Positions 35,690 through 44,773 are shown, counted from the first letter of the stretch. The stretch is 64,000 nt of DNA from Sporosarcina ureae (GCF_002109325.1 NZ_CP015348.1:2853501-2917500), one strand, 5' to 3'. Numbers and translations are program-made. The notes: generated by a model not told the origin, from the sequence alone.

Positions 35690-36470
35690 TGCTTTAAAAG
35701 TGTGTAATAAACGGCATTGGGTTGTTGTTCTACTAAAGCTTTTCTTTTCCTAGTTTTTGCGGAGGTAGCGGTTTGACTGGCAAAGTAAGTGGGGCGGGCA
35801 TTGGCGCCACTTCGGCGGTGGTGGATGGCTTCCGCAATGAGCCAGTCAGGAAGAGCGCCTTGCAGTCTCATTACTACGCCAACCACTGTCAGCCGCCTAC
35901 GTTAGATTGGGTGTAGGGCAGTTCAGGTACTTGTCTTTCGAGTACATAGGGAAGGTGTTCGTACAAGTAAGTAGGATACGATATTAGGTAGTGGTTTTGC
36001 GAACCGTTTTCTCTTCCTTGCTTTGTGCAGAGGTAGTGGTTTGACTGGCAGTATAAGTGGGGCGATCATTGGCCCCACTTCGGCGGTGGTGGATGGCTTC
36101 CGCAATGAGCCAGACAGGAAGTGCGCCTGGCTGTCTCATTACTACGCCTACCACGTGCAGCCGCCTACGTTAGATAGTGTGTAGGGCAGAACAGATACTT
36201 GTTTTTCGAGTACGCGGATTATTTGTTCGTACAAGTAAGTAGGATACGATGGTAGGTAGTTGTTTTTGCACCCCCTTACTCTTCCTTATTTTATGCAGAG
36301 GTAGTGGTTTGACTGGCAGTATAAGTGGGGCGATCATTGGCCCCACTTCGGCGGTGGTGGATGGCTTCCGCAATGAGCCAGACAGGAAGTGCGCCTGGCT
36401 GTCTCATTACTACGCCTACCACGTGCAGCCGCCTACGTTAGATTATGTGTAGGACACTTCAGATTTTTCT
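35690..36470. repeat. Repeat family B array, three units with exact 268-bp period (locus 2)
   Basis: ATTGGCSCCACTTCGG recurs at 35800, 36068 and 36336, exactly 268 bases apart. The hairpin halves are nearly identical to those of locus 1 (GGATGGCTTCCGCAATGAG / CTCATTACTACGCC); the AT-rich halves are 18 bases shorter. The three units expanded separately from those at 15776. Confidence 0.95.
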
Positions 36471-36730
36471 TTTGCAAGGATAGGAACTAGTACTACCCAG
36501 TCACTGGTTTTATCTCCTATAAACCACAACATGATTTGATAAGTACTCAGTAGCGCAGGCACAACTGCGGGGTAGGCCGTGGCCATGAGACAGCTAGCAG
36601 CACCACCGCTAGTTGGCTCATGGCTGGAGGCAATCCCCCACGTGCCTGCGCGAGTCCAAAAAGCAGACCCTCACTAACTCCAGTCCCCAACAACCAATCG
36701 AGCAACACCCCAACACCCCAACACCCCAAC
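36471..36730. repeat. Repeat family C, one unit (locus 2)
   Basis: Same hairpin as in locus 1 (GCGCAGGCAC / GTGCCTGCGC outer stem, GGCCATGAG / CTCATGGC inner stem) and the same right flank GAGTCCAAAAAGCAGACCC. It ends in a short AACACCCC x3 repeat (36709-36732). Confidence 0.9.
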
Positions 36731-36794
36731 GCAGTACCTCCATACTACACATCCCACCTATTTATCTATAACTATAATAAAATTTTATAAAATA

Positions 36795-36825
36795 TTGACA
36801 AGCTAAAGCGCTTTCATGGTAGAAT
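36795..36825 (+). promoter_or_regulatory. TRAP operon promoter with cre-like CcpA site
   Basis: TTGACA (36795-36800) and TAGAAT (36820-36825) are separated by 19 bases, slightly long. CTAAAGCGCTTTCA (36803-36816) lies between them and matches the catabolite-responsive element TGAAAGCGCTTTCA at 12 of 14 positions, so carbon catabolite repression is predicted. Confidence 0.65.
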
Positions 36826-36867
36826 GGTAATGTCTATGACTACAAATAGTAAAGGGGAGATGGTCAC

Positions 36868-37869
36868 ATGAAGAAAAACTCACTTCGCCTACTGGCGCTA
36901 GTTTCCATGCTTGCACTTCTTGTACTCGCAGCTTGCGGTAACGACGAAAAAGCTGACGGCGATAAAGACGCAGACGGAAACAAAGACGAAGGTAAAACGG
37001 AACAAGACTACAAGTTCTTGAGCTTACTTACTGGGGGAACACAAGGAACTTATTATCCACTAGGTGGATCTTTTGCTGAATTCATCAGCCAAGAGACAGG
37101 AATCAAAACTACTGCTGAGGTATCTCAAGCATCTGCTGCAAACATGACAGCGCTTAAAGATGGAGATGCACACATTGCATTCGTACAAACAGACATCGCG
37201 TACTATGCTTCTAAAGGTGAAATGATGTTTGACGGAGAAGTAATCGACGAAGTATCTGCTGTTGGTTCACTTTACCCGGAAACAGTTCAATTGGTTACGT
37301 TGAAGAAAAGCAACATCAAGACATTTGAAGACTTAAAAGGTAAAAGTATTTCAATTGGAGCACCAGGATCAGGTACAGCAGCTAATGCTGAGCAACTACT
37401 TGAAATTCACGGTTTAGCTCTAAGCGATATCAAAGCACAAAACTTAGACTTCGGTGAGTCTCAAGAGAGTCTACAAGCTGGACAAATCGACGCTGCATTC
37501 ATTACAGCTGGAACTCCAACAGGTGCTGTTGAAGGTCTTAACGCTACTTCTGATGTTTTCATTGTTCCAGTAGAAGACGCAAAAGCTGACGAATTAATCG
37601 AGAAATATCCATACTATGCAAAAGAAATGATCCCTGCTGGAACATATGGTTCTGAAGTAGAAACACCTGCAGTATCAGTAGGTGCAATGCTTGTTATGCA
37701 GAACGATATTTCTGAAGAACTTGGTTACCAGATCACAAAGGCAATTTATGAAAACGCTTCAAAAATTCAACATGCTAAAGGTGCTTTGATTAAAGCAGAA
37801 AACGGTTTGAATGGTATTGGTATTCCTGTACACCCAGGTGCACAGAAGTACTTTGACGAAGTGAACTAA
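36868..37869 (+). CDS. TAXI-type TRAP transporter solute-binding lipoprotein
   Basis: 333 residues. Lipobox LAAC (Cys about 22) followed by an acidic linker (DKDADGNKDEGK). The receptor domain shows the TAXI signature GGTQGTYYPLGGSFAEFI and later VSIGAPGSGTAANAEQLL-type IGAPGSGTAANAEQLLE and AFITAGTPTGAVEGL. It captures small carboxylic or amino acids outside the membrane and hands them to the fused permease. AAGGGGAG precedes ATG 36868. Confidence 0.93.
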   Translation: MKKNSLRLLALVSMLALLVLAACGNDEKADGDKDADGNKDEGKTEQDYKFLSLLTGGTQGTYYPLGGSFAEFISQETGIKTTAEVSQASAANMTALKDGDAHIAFVQTDIAYYASKGEMMFDGEVIDEVSAVGSLYPETVQLVTLKKSNIKTFEDLKGKSISIGAPGSGTAANAEQLLEIHGLALSDIKAQNLDFGESQESLQAGQIDAAFITAGTPTGAVEGLNATSDVFIVPVEDAKADELIEKYPYYAKEMIPAGTYGSEVETPAVSVGAMLVMQNDISEELGYQITKAIYENASKIQHAKGALIKAENGLNGIGIPVHPGAQKYFDEVN

Positions 37870-37895
37870 TAAACTGAATTAGTTATCTGATAGAA

Positions 37896-37940
37896 GCATG
37901 GGGACGGTGAAGCGAGAGCTTTGTCCGTCCCATTCTTAAT
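37896..37940 (+). terminator. Intra-operon hairpin after the TAXI receptor
   Basis: GGGGACGG and CCGTCCC pair and are followed by ATTCTTAATTTTTTAA. A leaky terminator here would give more receptor than permease, as is common for binding-protein operons. Confidence 0.6.
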
Positions 37941-38013
37941 TTTTTAAAGAAATTTGCAAAATTCATACACTATTATGCCTATTGCATGTAATGTAACAGA
38001 GAGGATTAAGTGG

Positions 38014-38538
38014 ATGAAAACACGAAAGATTGTTCTTCTGCTGACGTTTCTAATAGGAATTGTAATGCTGGTCGTATTGTTTTATCCATACAGACAAATG
38101 ATCGTACTTGAAGAGGTTCGGAGCGAACAGCCAAAAGCGTATTATCTTCCATTACATAAGGATCGAAATTTTCAAGTGAACTATATTCACTCGATTCACT
38201 TGTCTAATGTGAAGGAGCAATATCGCATTACCGACGACGGAAAGCTCCGTTTCGAATTTATGCAGTATGAAGACGTAGCCATCGGATTGCCAGGTTACGC
38301 AGAAGAAGGCGAAACACTGCATGTGGAAGATGGTGTTTATACGCTTACATTCGAAAAACGCGTGATAGATTCGTTTGTTCTCTATGTGGGTAGGGTGAAT
38401 GCAGATCTGTCTTTGCGATATGAGCAACAAGAGTATCATCTAAAAGAATTCCTTGAAAAGGGTCATTCTTATGAATTTCATGTAATGAAGGTACCAAATT
38501 ATAAGTTGTTGAAAGGAGTTAGATTAAATGGATCGTAA
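38014..38538 (+). CDS. DUF1850 protein of TAXI-TRAP operon
   Basis: 174 residues from ATG 38014, preceded by GAGAGGA. One N-terminal TM helix (LLLTFLIGIVMLVVLFYPY), then an extracytoplasmic beta-rich domain with the DUF1850 hallmark FQVNYIHSIHLSNVKEQYRI. Family members are always encoded with TAXI permeases and may be an accessory subunit. It overlaps the permease gene by 11 bases. Confidence 0.85.
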   Translation: MKTRKIVLLLTFLIGIVMLVVLFYPYRQMIVLEEVRSEQPKAYYLPLHKDRNFQVNYIHSIHLSNVKEQYRITDDGKLRFEFMQYEDVAIGLPGYAEEGETLHVEDGVYTLTFEKRVIDSFVLYVGRVNADLSLRYEQQEYHLKEFLEKGHSYEFHVMKVPNYKLLKGVRLNGS

Positions 38539-40564
38539 TAAAGATCAGGAAAAAGACATACCCGTACTTTCAGATGAAGAAATGGGTACGCTTTCCGAAC
38601 AAGAGCAACTCGAAATTCTTCAAAAGTATGACCCGGAATCCAATACACGCGATTTAAAAGGGCTACTAGGAAAAATTGTGTTTTTCGGTTTGCTAGCATT
38701 TTCAATTTTTCAGTTGTATACAGCAATTGGTAAGCCATTTACGGCTCAAATCCAGCGTTCGATTCACTTAGGTTTTGCTTTATCACTTATATTCCTCATG
38801 TTCCCTGCTAGAAAGAAGATTGGTGAACGCCGTAATAAAGTACCGTTTTACGATATTATTCTATCCATATTGGCAATAGCCGTTGGTTTATACTGGCCGT
38901 TATTCATCGATGAATTAGTATTTCGTGTGGGGCGTGTATCCGATATCGATTTAATTATCGGTATTTTAGCAGTTCTACTCACACTAGAAGCAGCGAGACG
39001 TGCGGTAGGAATGCCGATTACGATCATCTCGATCGTGTTTCTCGCGTATGCGTTCTTTGGACCTTATTTCCCAGGGTTCCTTGCACATAGAGGACAAAGC
39101 GTGGAAAATCTCGTTCAATTAATGTTCTTTACAACAGACGGGATCCTCGGTACACCGATTAGCGTATCCGCCACCTTCATATTCGTCTTCCTACTGTTTG
39201 GGGCGTTTCTGGTGAAGACAGGCGTAGGTAACTACTTCAATGACTTAGCAGTAGTATTAGCGGGTCGCTTAACTGGTGGGCCGGCAAAAGTTGCGATTTT
39301 CTCAAGTGCTTTGCAAGGTACGATCTCAGGTAGTTCCGTAGCAAACGTTGTTGGATCGGGTTCATACACGATTCCGATGATGAAGAAGCTTGGCTACCGT
39401 AAAGAATTTGCGGGTGGAGTAGAGGCTGCGGCTTCTACGGGTGGACAGATTATGCCACCGATCATGGGAGCAGCAGCGTTCCTAATGGTTGAATTCATCG
39501 GCGGTGTAACGTATTGGGAAATTGCCAAAGCGGCAGCTATTCCTGCATTGTTATACTTCACAGGAATTTGGATCATGACGCATTTCGAAGCAAAGCGCGT
39601 AGGTTTGCAAGGAATGGACGCATCACAGATTCCAAATCGGAAAGAAACATTAAAAAAGATTTATTTATTGCTTCCGATCCTTGGAATTATCGTCTTCTTA
39701 TTGGCGGGTATTCCTACGATGAAGGCAGCATTACTCGGTATTGTTCTTACGATTATCGTCAGTTCAATTAGCAAAGAGACGAGAATTGGATTTAGAGATA
39801 TGATTGATGCATTAGTAGATGGTGCACGTACAGCATTGGCTGTTGCGGCAGCGACTGCTTGTGCAGGTATTATTGTTGGCGTCGTTGTAAAGACGGGTCT
39901 TGGGCTAAGCTTGGCAACCGGCTTGATCTCAGCAGCCGGTGGTAACGTCTTGCTTACATTAATCTTCACAATGTTTGCAGCAATTATTTTGGGGATGGGC
40001 TCTCCAACGACAGCAAACTATGTTATTACATCTACAATTGCAGCGCCTGCCATCATTACACTATTGATGCTTGATGAGCCTGTAGGGGCAGCTGTGCCGA
40101 TTGTAGTGGCAGTATCAGCACACTTATTCGTATTTTACTTTGGTATCATTGCAGATATCACGCCGCCTGTTGCGTTGGCAGCCTTTGCAGCTTCAGGTAT
40201 TTCTGGTGGAGATCCGATCAAGACCGGTATCACTTCTGCGAAATTGGCAATAGCCGCCTTCATCATTCCGTATATGTTCGTCTTTAATCCAGCGATGCTG
40301 ATGCTCGACTCGAGTATAACGGAGATTGTATGGGTGACCTTGACGGCCATTGTAGGTATGGTCGCAATCGGTGCTGGAATAATTGGCTACTGGTACAGTA
40401 AATTGAATTGGATTATGCGAATTATAACGATTGGTACAGGTATGCTGTTGATCTATCCTGAAACTATGACTGATATCATTGGTTTGGTGTTATTCATTAT
40501 CTTGCTGGCATTCCAGTGGATGGGTAACAAGAAAAATACTCCGCCTAAATTAGCGTCAAATTAA
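38528..40564 (+). CDS. TAXI-type TRAP transporter fused permease (DctQM-like)
   Basis: 678 residues with about 16-18 TM helices: a small DctQ-like domain (about 45-160) fused to a large DctM domain. Signatures: GTISGSSVANVVGSGSYTIPMMKKLGY, ASTGGQIMPPIMGAAAFLM, and the second half-repeat MGSPTTANYVITSTIAAPAI with DITPPVALAAFAASGISGGDP. Sodium- or proton-driven uptake of the ligand bound by the upstream lipoprotein. AAAGGAG lies seven bases before ATG 38528. Confidence 0.94.
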   Translation: MDRNKDQEKDIPVLSDEEMGTLSEQEQLEILQKYDPESNTRDLKGLLGKIVFFGLLAFSIFQLYTAIGKPFTAQIQRSIHLGFALSLIFLMFPARKKIGERRNKVPFYDIILSILAIAVGLYWPLFIDELVFRVGRVSDIDLIIGILAVLLTLEAARRAVGMPITIISIVFLAYAFFGPYFPGFLAHRGQSVENLVQLMFFTTDGILGTPISVSATFIFVFLLFGAFLVKTGVGNYFNDLAVVLAGRLTGGPAKVAIFSSALQGTISGSSVANVVGSGSYTIPMMKKLGYRKEFAGGVEAAASTGGQIMPPIMGAAAFLMVEFIGGVTYWEIAKAAAIPALLYFTGIWIMTHFEAKRVGLQGMDASQIPNRKETLKKIYLLLPILGIIVFLLAGIPTMKAALLGIVLTIIVSSISKETRIGFRDMIDALVDGARTALAVAAATACAGIIVGVVVKTGLGLSLATGLISAAGGNVLLTLIFTMFAAIILGMGSPTTANYVITSTIAAPAIITLLMLDEPVGAAVPIVVAVSAHLFVFYFGIIADITPPVALAAFAASGISGGDPIKTGITSAKLAIAAFIIPYMFVFNPAMLMLDSSITEIVWVTLTAIVGMVAIGAGIIGYWYSKLNWIMRIITIGTGMLLIYPETMTDIIGLVLFIILLAFQWMGNKKNTPPKLASN

Positions 40565-40570
40565 ATAACT

Positions 40571-40613
40571 AAAAGACTTGTTAGCTCGAAATGAGCTTGC
40601 AAGTCTTTATTTT
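40571..40613 (+). terminator. TRAP operon terminator
   Basis: AAGACTTG...AGCTC, loop GAAAT, GAGCT...CAAGTCTT, then TATTTTTTT. Confidence 0.85.
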
Positions 40614-40948
40614 TTTGAAGAAATAGTAAATTTATTGAATTATCTCCAACGTAAACTAAAGATTCTATTAGTCTATTTGGGAGGTTTGTACTGTAGTGAG
40701 TGGTGTAATTAATAGAAGACAAGTTTAGTATTTGTAAGGGTTTGCAAAACAAGTGGATGTTTTCAAACACACCATGATCGTAAAGTCAAGAAGTCAAAGG
40801 TCTATAAAAAAGTCAATCGAATTTGGACTAATTACGCAGTTTTGGCAACGCTGATTATGTATATACTACATATAAGCGAATCAGTCATTGCAAACAAAAT
40901 ATAAAGATCGGTACAGAAACCAATCAAATCAAAAGGGAGCGAAATAAT
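40614..40948. other. AT-rich spacer upstream of the 49-aa gene
   Basis: About 330 bases without a supportable ORF or structured RNA. TATACT at 40862-40867 could be a -10 element for the small gene downstream; the -35 is poor. Confidence 0.35.
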
Positions 40949-41098
40949 ATGAATACACAAGAGACATGGTGGGAAAACGTATTTGAAGGGCACTTAGCGC
41001 ATGGCTTTAACAAAGAACGTATGAGTGAGCTAGAACAAGAAGAATTTTTATATTTCGAGAATGAATCAATAGAAGAACCTATTCATCCTATGCAATAA
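40949..41098 (+). CDS. Small acidic hypothetical protein, 49 aa
   Basis: AAAAGGGAGC is eight bases before ATG 40949 and a strong terminator follows, so this looks like a stand-alone gene. Sequence features: WWENVFEGHLAHGFNKERM then an acidic stretch ELEQEEFLYFENESIEEP. No TM helix, no cysteine, no recognised family. Confidence 0.6.
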   Translation: MNTQETWWENVFEGHLAHGFNKERMSELEQEEFLYFENESIEEPIHPMQ

Positions 41099-41138
41099 GA
41101 GAAAGGAGAATCTTCTCTGAATAAGGTAACTAACTTCC

Positions 41139-41188
41139 ATAAAAATCGGTAATTTTTCTGTCGTCGTAGAAAAATTGCCGATTTTTAA
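41139..41188 (+). terminator. Terminator of the 49-aa gene
   Basis: AAAATCGG-AATTTTTCT and AGAAAAATTGCCGATTTT pair around GTCGTCGT. Confidence 0.85.
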
Positions 41189-41196
41189 TTTTGTTG

Positions 41197-41225
41197 TTTA
41201 CAACAAGGATGGATAATGCTATTAT
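41197..41225 (+). promoter_or_regulatory. tRNA-Val promoter
   Basis: TTTACA (41197-41202), 17 bases, TATTAT (41220-41225); about 55 bases before the tRNA. Confidence 0.65.
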
Positions 41226-41284
41226 AGTACTTGTGCTTGAGAGCCTAACTGGCTTGCTTCTTACACGCACATCCTAGTATTATC

Positions 41285-41357
41285 GATTCCGTAGCTCAGC
41301 TGGGAGAGCGCCACCTTGACAGGGTGGAGGTCGCTGGTTCGAGCCCAGTCGGGGTCA
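41285..41357 (+). tRNA. tRNA-Val (anticodon GAC)
   Basis: Cloverleaf: acceptor GATTCCG / CGGGGTC, D arm GCTC-AGCTGGGA-GAGC, anticodon arm CCACC-TTGACAG-GGTGG with GAC, T arm GCTGG-TTCGAGC-CCAGT, discriminator A. CCA is not encoded. Two U-G pairs (positions 3-70 and 4-69) weaken the acceptor stem. Confidence 0.93.
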
Positions 41358-41405
41358 TAGGTGCCAAACCTAAGTTATTTACCGTCGGAACACGGTTTAT
41401 AACAA

Positions 41406-41450
41406 TAAACAGTCCTATTAGACCGAATGTCTAGGGGCTGTTTTTTTTAT
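41406..41450 (+). terminator. tRNA-Val terminator
   Basis: AACAGTCCTATTAGAC and GTCTAGGGGCTGTT pair and are followed by a T-run. Confidence 0.85.
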
Positions 41451-41572
41451 GTCTTGATTTCAGATAGTCTTTACTATTTTCGGCAAAATATAATTACAAT
41501 ACACACATAGGTCGCACGGTGTATACTTAAAGTACAAATAAGCATGTAGGTAAGCAGGAGGGATACGTTTTG

Positions 41573-42466
41573 ATGAAAAGAAAACAAGAAACATCCAATG
41601 TAAAAGAATATATAGTGGAAGAACAAATAGAATTATTGCCATATTTATTGAAGATCATGTCAAAAAGTAGTCGGAATTCCGTTAAATCAGTTCTTACACG
41701 TGGACAAGTTATGGTGGATGGTCACATGACAACAAAGCATAATCAGTCATTAGAACCTGGACAAACGGTTGAAATACAAAGTAACAAAGCCGCTATCAAT
41801 GTGTCTCAATTAGTAGGTGTAGCTATTCTGCATGAAGATGAGGATCTTATCGTAATCAATAAAGACGCAGGTGTTCTTTCTGTTGCGTCGGAAAAAGAAA
41901 AAGATCAGACAGCATATCGTGAAATTACGAAATATGTTAAAAGAAGTCATCCCGAGAATCGGATTTTTGTTGTGCATCGACTGGATCGAGATACATCCGG
42001 CGTCATGATGTTTGCTAAAAATGAAGAAACTCAGCAAGCTTTACAAAGCACGTGGAATGAATCCGTAAAGGAACGTTTGTATACGGCACTTGTAGAAGGA
42101 AAAGTACGTACACAATCGGGTACTATCAATTCTTGGTTAACTGAAAATAGTGCATTTCGAGTCTATTCAAGCCCGACTGACAATGGCGGGCAGCATGCGA
42201 TTACACATTATAGAAGAATTCAGGCAAACAAAAACTTTTCATTGTTAGAGGTTCTTCTGGAAACGGGTCGAAAAAATCAAATTCGAGTACATATGGAAGA
42301 ATTGGGTCATCCTGTGATAGGAGACAAAAAGTACGGTGCTACTGGCAATCCTATACGCAGAGTAGGGCTTCATGCGACGGCATTGGCCTTCCTGCATCCA
42401 CGTACGGGCGAATTGGTTCGATTTGAAGCAGAAGTACCACAGATCTTTGTTGCGCGTTCTAAATAA
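41573..42466 (+). CDS. RluA-family pseudouridine synthase
   Basis: 297 residues; AGGAGG (41557-41562) serves ATG 41573 or TTG 41570. N-terminal S4 domain (LLPYLLKIMSKSSRNSVKSVLTRGQVMVDG), then RRLDRDTSG-type motif HRLDRDTSGVMMFAK with the catalytic Asp, and LLETGRKNQIRVHMEELGHPVIGDKKYG. The target RNA is unknown. It is a paralogue of the gene at 26200. Confidence 0.9.
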   Translation: MKRKQETSNVKEYIVEEQIELLPYLLKIMSKSSRNSVKSVLTRGQVMVDGHMTTKHNQSLEPGQTVEIQSNKAAINVSQLVGVAILHEDEDLIVINKDAGVLSVASEKEKDQTAYREITKYVKRSHPENRIFVVHRLDRDTSGVMMFAKNEETQQALQSTWNESVKERLYTALVEGKVRTQSGTINSWLTENSAFRVYSSPTDNGGQHAITHYRRIQANKNFSLLEVLLETGRKNQIRVHMEELGHPVIGDKKYGATGNPIRRVGLHATALAFLHPRTGELVRFEAEVPQIFVARSK

Positions 42467-42480
42467 TGAATCATGTCATT

Positions 42481-42518
42481 TGCAGTCCCTTAGCTCATCC
42501 AAGGGGCTGCTTTTTTAT
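42481..42518 (+). terminator. Terminator of the pseudouridine synthase gene
   Basis: GCAGTCCCTT and AAGGGGCTGC form a 10-bp stem followed by TTTTTT. Confidence 0.9.
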
Positions 42519-42521
42519 AAC

Positions 42522-42613
42522 TTGACATTCAAACTGATATTTGAATGTATGAATTGACAGAAAGTCATTCATTGCATATACTAAAACTAATCAATCAAAT
42601 GAACGGTTGAATG
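42522..42613 (+). promoter_or_regulatory. P-type ATPase promoter with two CadC/ArsR-like operators
   Basis: TTGACA (42554-42559), 17 bases, TATACT (42577-42582) is a near-consensus promoter. Just upstream, ACATTCAAA-CTGATA-TTTGAATGT (42525-42548) is a perfect 9-bp inverted repeat of the type bound by CadC/SmtB repressors. A second, weaker copy (TCAATCAA...TTGAATGA, 42590-42613) lies downstream. Metal-responsive derepression is predicted. Confidence 0.8.
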
Positions 42614-42657
42614 AAGAAAACCTGAAAAATGATGAATTTTTTGAGAGGACTGGTTAC

Positions 42658-44763
42658 ATGGCTTCTGAGAAAAATGTCTATCGCTTACAGAATCTGTCGT
42701 GCACAAGTTGTGCTGCGAAGTTTGAGAAGAATGTTCGTCAAATTTCTACTGTAGAAGATGTTCAACTGAACTTCGGCGCTTCTAAATTAACGGTCGCGGG
42801 TGATGCCTCGATCTTACAACTGGAAGAAGCAGGAGCGTTTGACGGTATTAAAGTGTTCCCTGAAAAGCAACGGATCATTAAACAGCATATGCCTTTTTGG
42901 AAAAAGCGTGAAAATCAAACGACAATTGCTTCCTTAATTCTACTATTGGCAGGGTATGCGGTGTCTACCGCAAATGGTGATAATAATTGGCTGTCTATCG
43001 GATTGTTTTTAGCCGCCATTCTAATTGGTGGATTCAGTTTGATGAAAGAAGGATTAACGAATCTTTTTAAACTGGAATTCGATATGTCCACATTGATGAC
43101 GATTGCAGTGATTGGAGCCGCACTGATCGGTGACTGGGCTGAAGGTGCGGTAGTAGTGTTCCTTTTCTCGGTTAGTGAAGCGTTGGAAAGTTACTCCATC
43201 GATAAGGCGAGAAATTCCATTACATCATTAATTGAAATTGCCCCCACTACAGCAATTGTGCTCCGTGGAAGTAATGAATTTGAAGTAGATGTAGAAGATT
43301 TACGTATTGATGATGTTATTTTAATTAAACCAGGACAAAAGATTGCGATGGATGGTGAAGTGATCCAAGGTGATTCTTCGGTTAACCAGGCTGCTATTAC
43401 AGGCGAGTCTGTACCTGTCCACAAAGTCCTTGGAGACGAAGTGTTTGCAGGTACGTTGAATGAAGAAGGTGCAATGCAAGTACGTGTGACAAAGCTTGCT
43501 GAAGATACGACGATTGCCAAGATCATTCATTTAGTCGAAGAAGCACAAGCGGAAAAGGCACCGACACAACAATTTGTCGATCGTTTTGCGAGATATTATA
43601 CACCAGCTATTTTAATTATTTCCTTATTGATCATGATTATACCTCCACTTTTAATGGGTGGAATATGGGGCGAATGGTTTTATAAAGGACTTGTCGTACT
43701 AGTAGTAGGCTGTCCTTGTGCATTAGTCATTTCGACACCTATCGCAATCGTGACCGCAATCGGAAATGCTGCACGTAACGGTGTTTTAATAAAAGGTGGC
43801 ATTCATTTAGAAGAAACGGGCCAGATCAAAGTCGTGGCTTTCGATAAAACGGGTACGTTAACTGAAGGACGTCCGGAAGTAACAGATGTTTTGACGGTCT
43901 CGTCATTAACAGAAGATGAAGTATTGCAACAAGCTGCTTCTATCGAGAAATTCTCTCAACACCCATTGGCATCCTCTATTATGCGAGCAGCAGAGAAATT
44001 ACCGGTTGGGTTGCTTGCGGTGGATCAATTCCAGTCTATTACCGGTAAAGGTGCAAAAGCCAAGATTGGAGAGCATTTGGTACATGTGGGAAGTCCAAAT
44101 CTATTCAAAGAACTACATGCTATGGATGAGTCGATTGAACAGCAGATTCTTACATTGCAAAAACAAGGTAAGACCGTGATGCTTGTCTGGTCTGAAGCAG
44201 GGCTAGAAGGAATCATTGCAGTTGCAGATCAAGTCCGTAAAAGTAGTCTAAAGGTTATTCAGAAGCTACATGAAATGGGTAAGCGGACGGTAATGCTTAC
44301 TGGTGACAATCAATCAACGGCTTCAGCGATCGGTGCGCAACTTGGCTTAACTGAAGTCAAAGCGGAATTGTTACCTGATCAAAAGGTTGAGATGATCAAA
44401 TCATTGGGGCAGTACGGTAAAGTAGCCATGGTAGGAGACGGAGTGAATGATGCTCCAGCGTTAGCTACAGCGAATGTTGGAATCGCGATGGGCGGTGCGG
44501 GAACAGATACGGCACTGGAAACAGCGGATATTGCATTGATGGCGGACGACTTGGAAAAGCTTCCGTATACAATCAAATTGAGTTCGCGCACGAAACAAAT
44601 TATAGTACAGAACATCTCAATCGCGCTTGGATTAAAAGTGATTGCGTTGTTGCTCATTATTCCAGGCTGGCTAACATTATGGATGGCGGTCATGGCGGAT
44701 ATGGGTGCGACTGTCATAGTGGTATTAAATTCATTGCGACTCATGAGAAGTAAAATATACTAA
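42658..44763 (+). CDS. Heavy-metal P1B-type ATPase (CadA/ZntA-like)
   Basis: 701 residues from ATG 42658 with GAGAGGA nearby; an upstream TTG (42607) gives 718. N-terminal HMA domain with CTSCAAKFEKNVR, then TM helices, the transmembrane VGCPCALVIS metal site, phosphorylation motif FDKTGTLTEGRP, HP locus (SQHPLASSI), and GDGVNDAPALATANVGIAMG. The CPC motif with the K and D of later helices is the Zn2+/Cd2+/Pb2+ subgroup. No cadC gene is adjacent, so the regulator acts in trans. Confidence 0.92.
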   Translation: MASEKNVYRLQNLSCTSCAAKFEKNVRQISTVEDVQLNFGASKLTVAGDASILQLEEAGAFDGIKVFPEKQRIIKQHMPFWKKRENQTTIASLILLLAGYAVSTANGDNNWLSIGLFLAAILIGGFSLMKEGLTNLFKLEFDMSTLMTIAVIGAALIGDWAEGAVVVFLFSVSEALESYSIDKARNSITSLIEIAPTTAIVLRGSNEFEVDVEDLRIDDVILIKPGQKIAMDGEVIQGDSSVNQAAITGESVPVHKVLGDEVFAGTLNEEGAMQVRVTKLAEDTTIAKIIHLVEEAQAEKAPTQQFVDRFARYYTPAILIISLLIMIIPPLLMGGIWGEWFYKGLVVLVVGCPCALVISTPIAIVTAIGNAARNGVLIKGGIHLEETGQIKVVAFDKTGTLTEGRPEVTDVLTVSSLTEDEVLQQAASIEKFSQHPLASSIMRAAEKLPVGLLAVDQFQSITGKGAKAKIGEHLVHVGSPNLFKELHAMDESIEQQILTLQKQGKTVMLVWSEAGLEGIIAVADQVRKSSLKVIQKLHEMGKRTVMLTGDNQSTASAIGAQLGLTEVKAELLPDQKVEMIKSLGQYGKVAMVGDGVNDAPALATANVGIAMGGAGTDTALETADIALMADDLEKLPYTIKLSSRTKQIIVQNISIALGLKVIALLLIIPGWLTLWMAVMADMGATVIVVLNSLRLMRSKIY

Positions 44764-44773
44764 TTAAGTAGAA

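Noticed and set aside
15776..36730. Possible CRISPR arrays
   Set aside because: Units are 260-286 bp with no short identical repeat and unique spacer pattern, and no cas gene is near.
42607..42657. N-terminal extension of the P-type ATPase from TTG 42607
   Set aside because: The TTG has no ribosome site and overlaps the second operator-like palindrome, while ATG 42658 has GAGAGGA.
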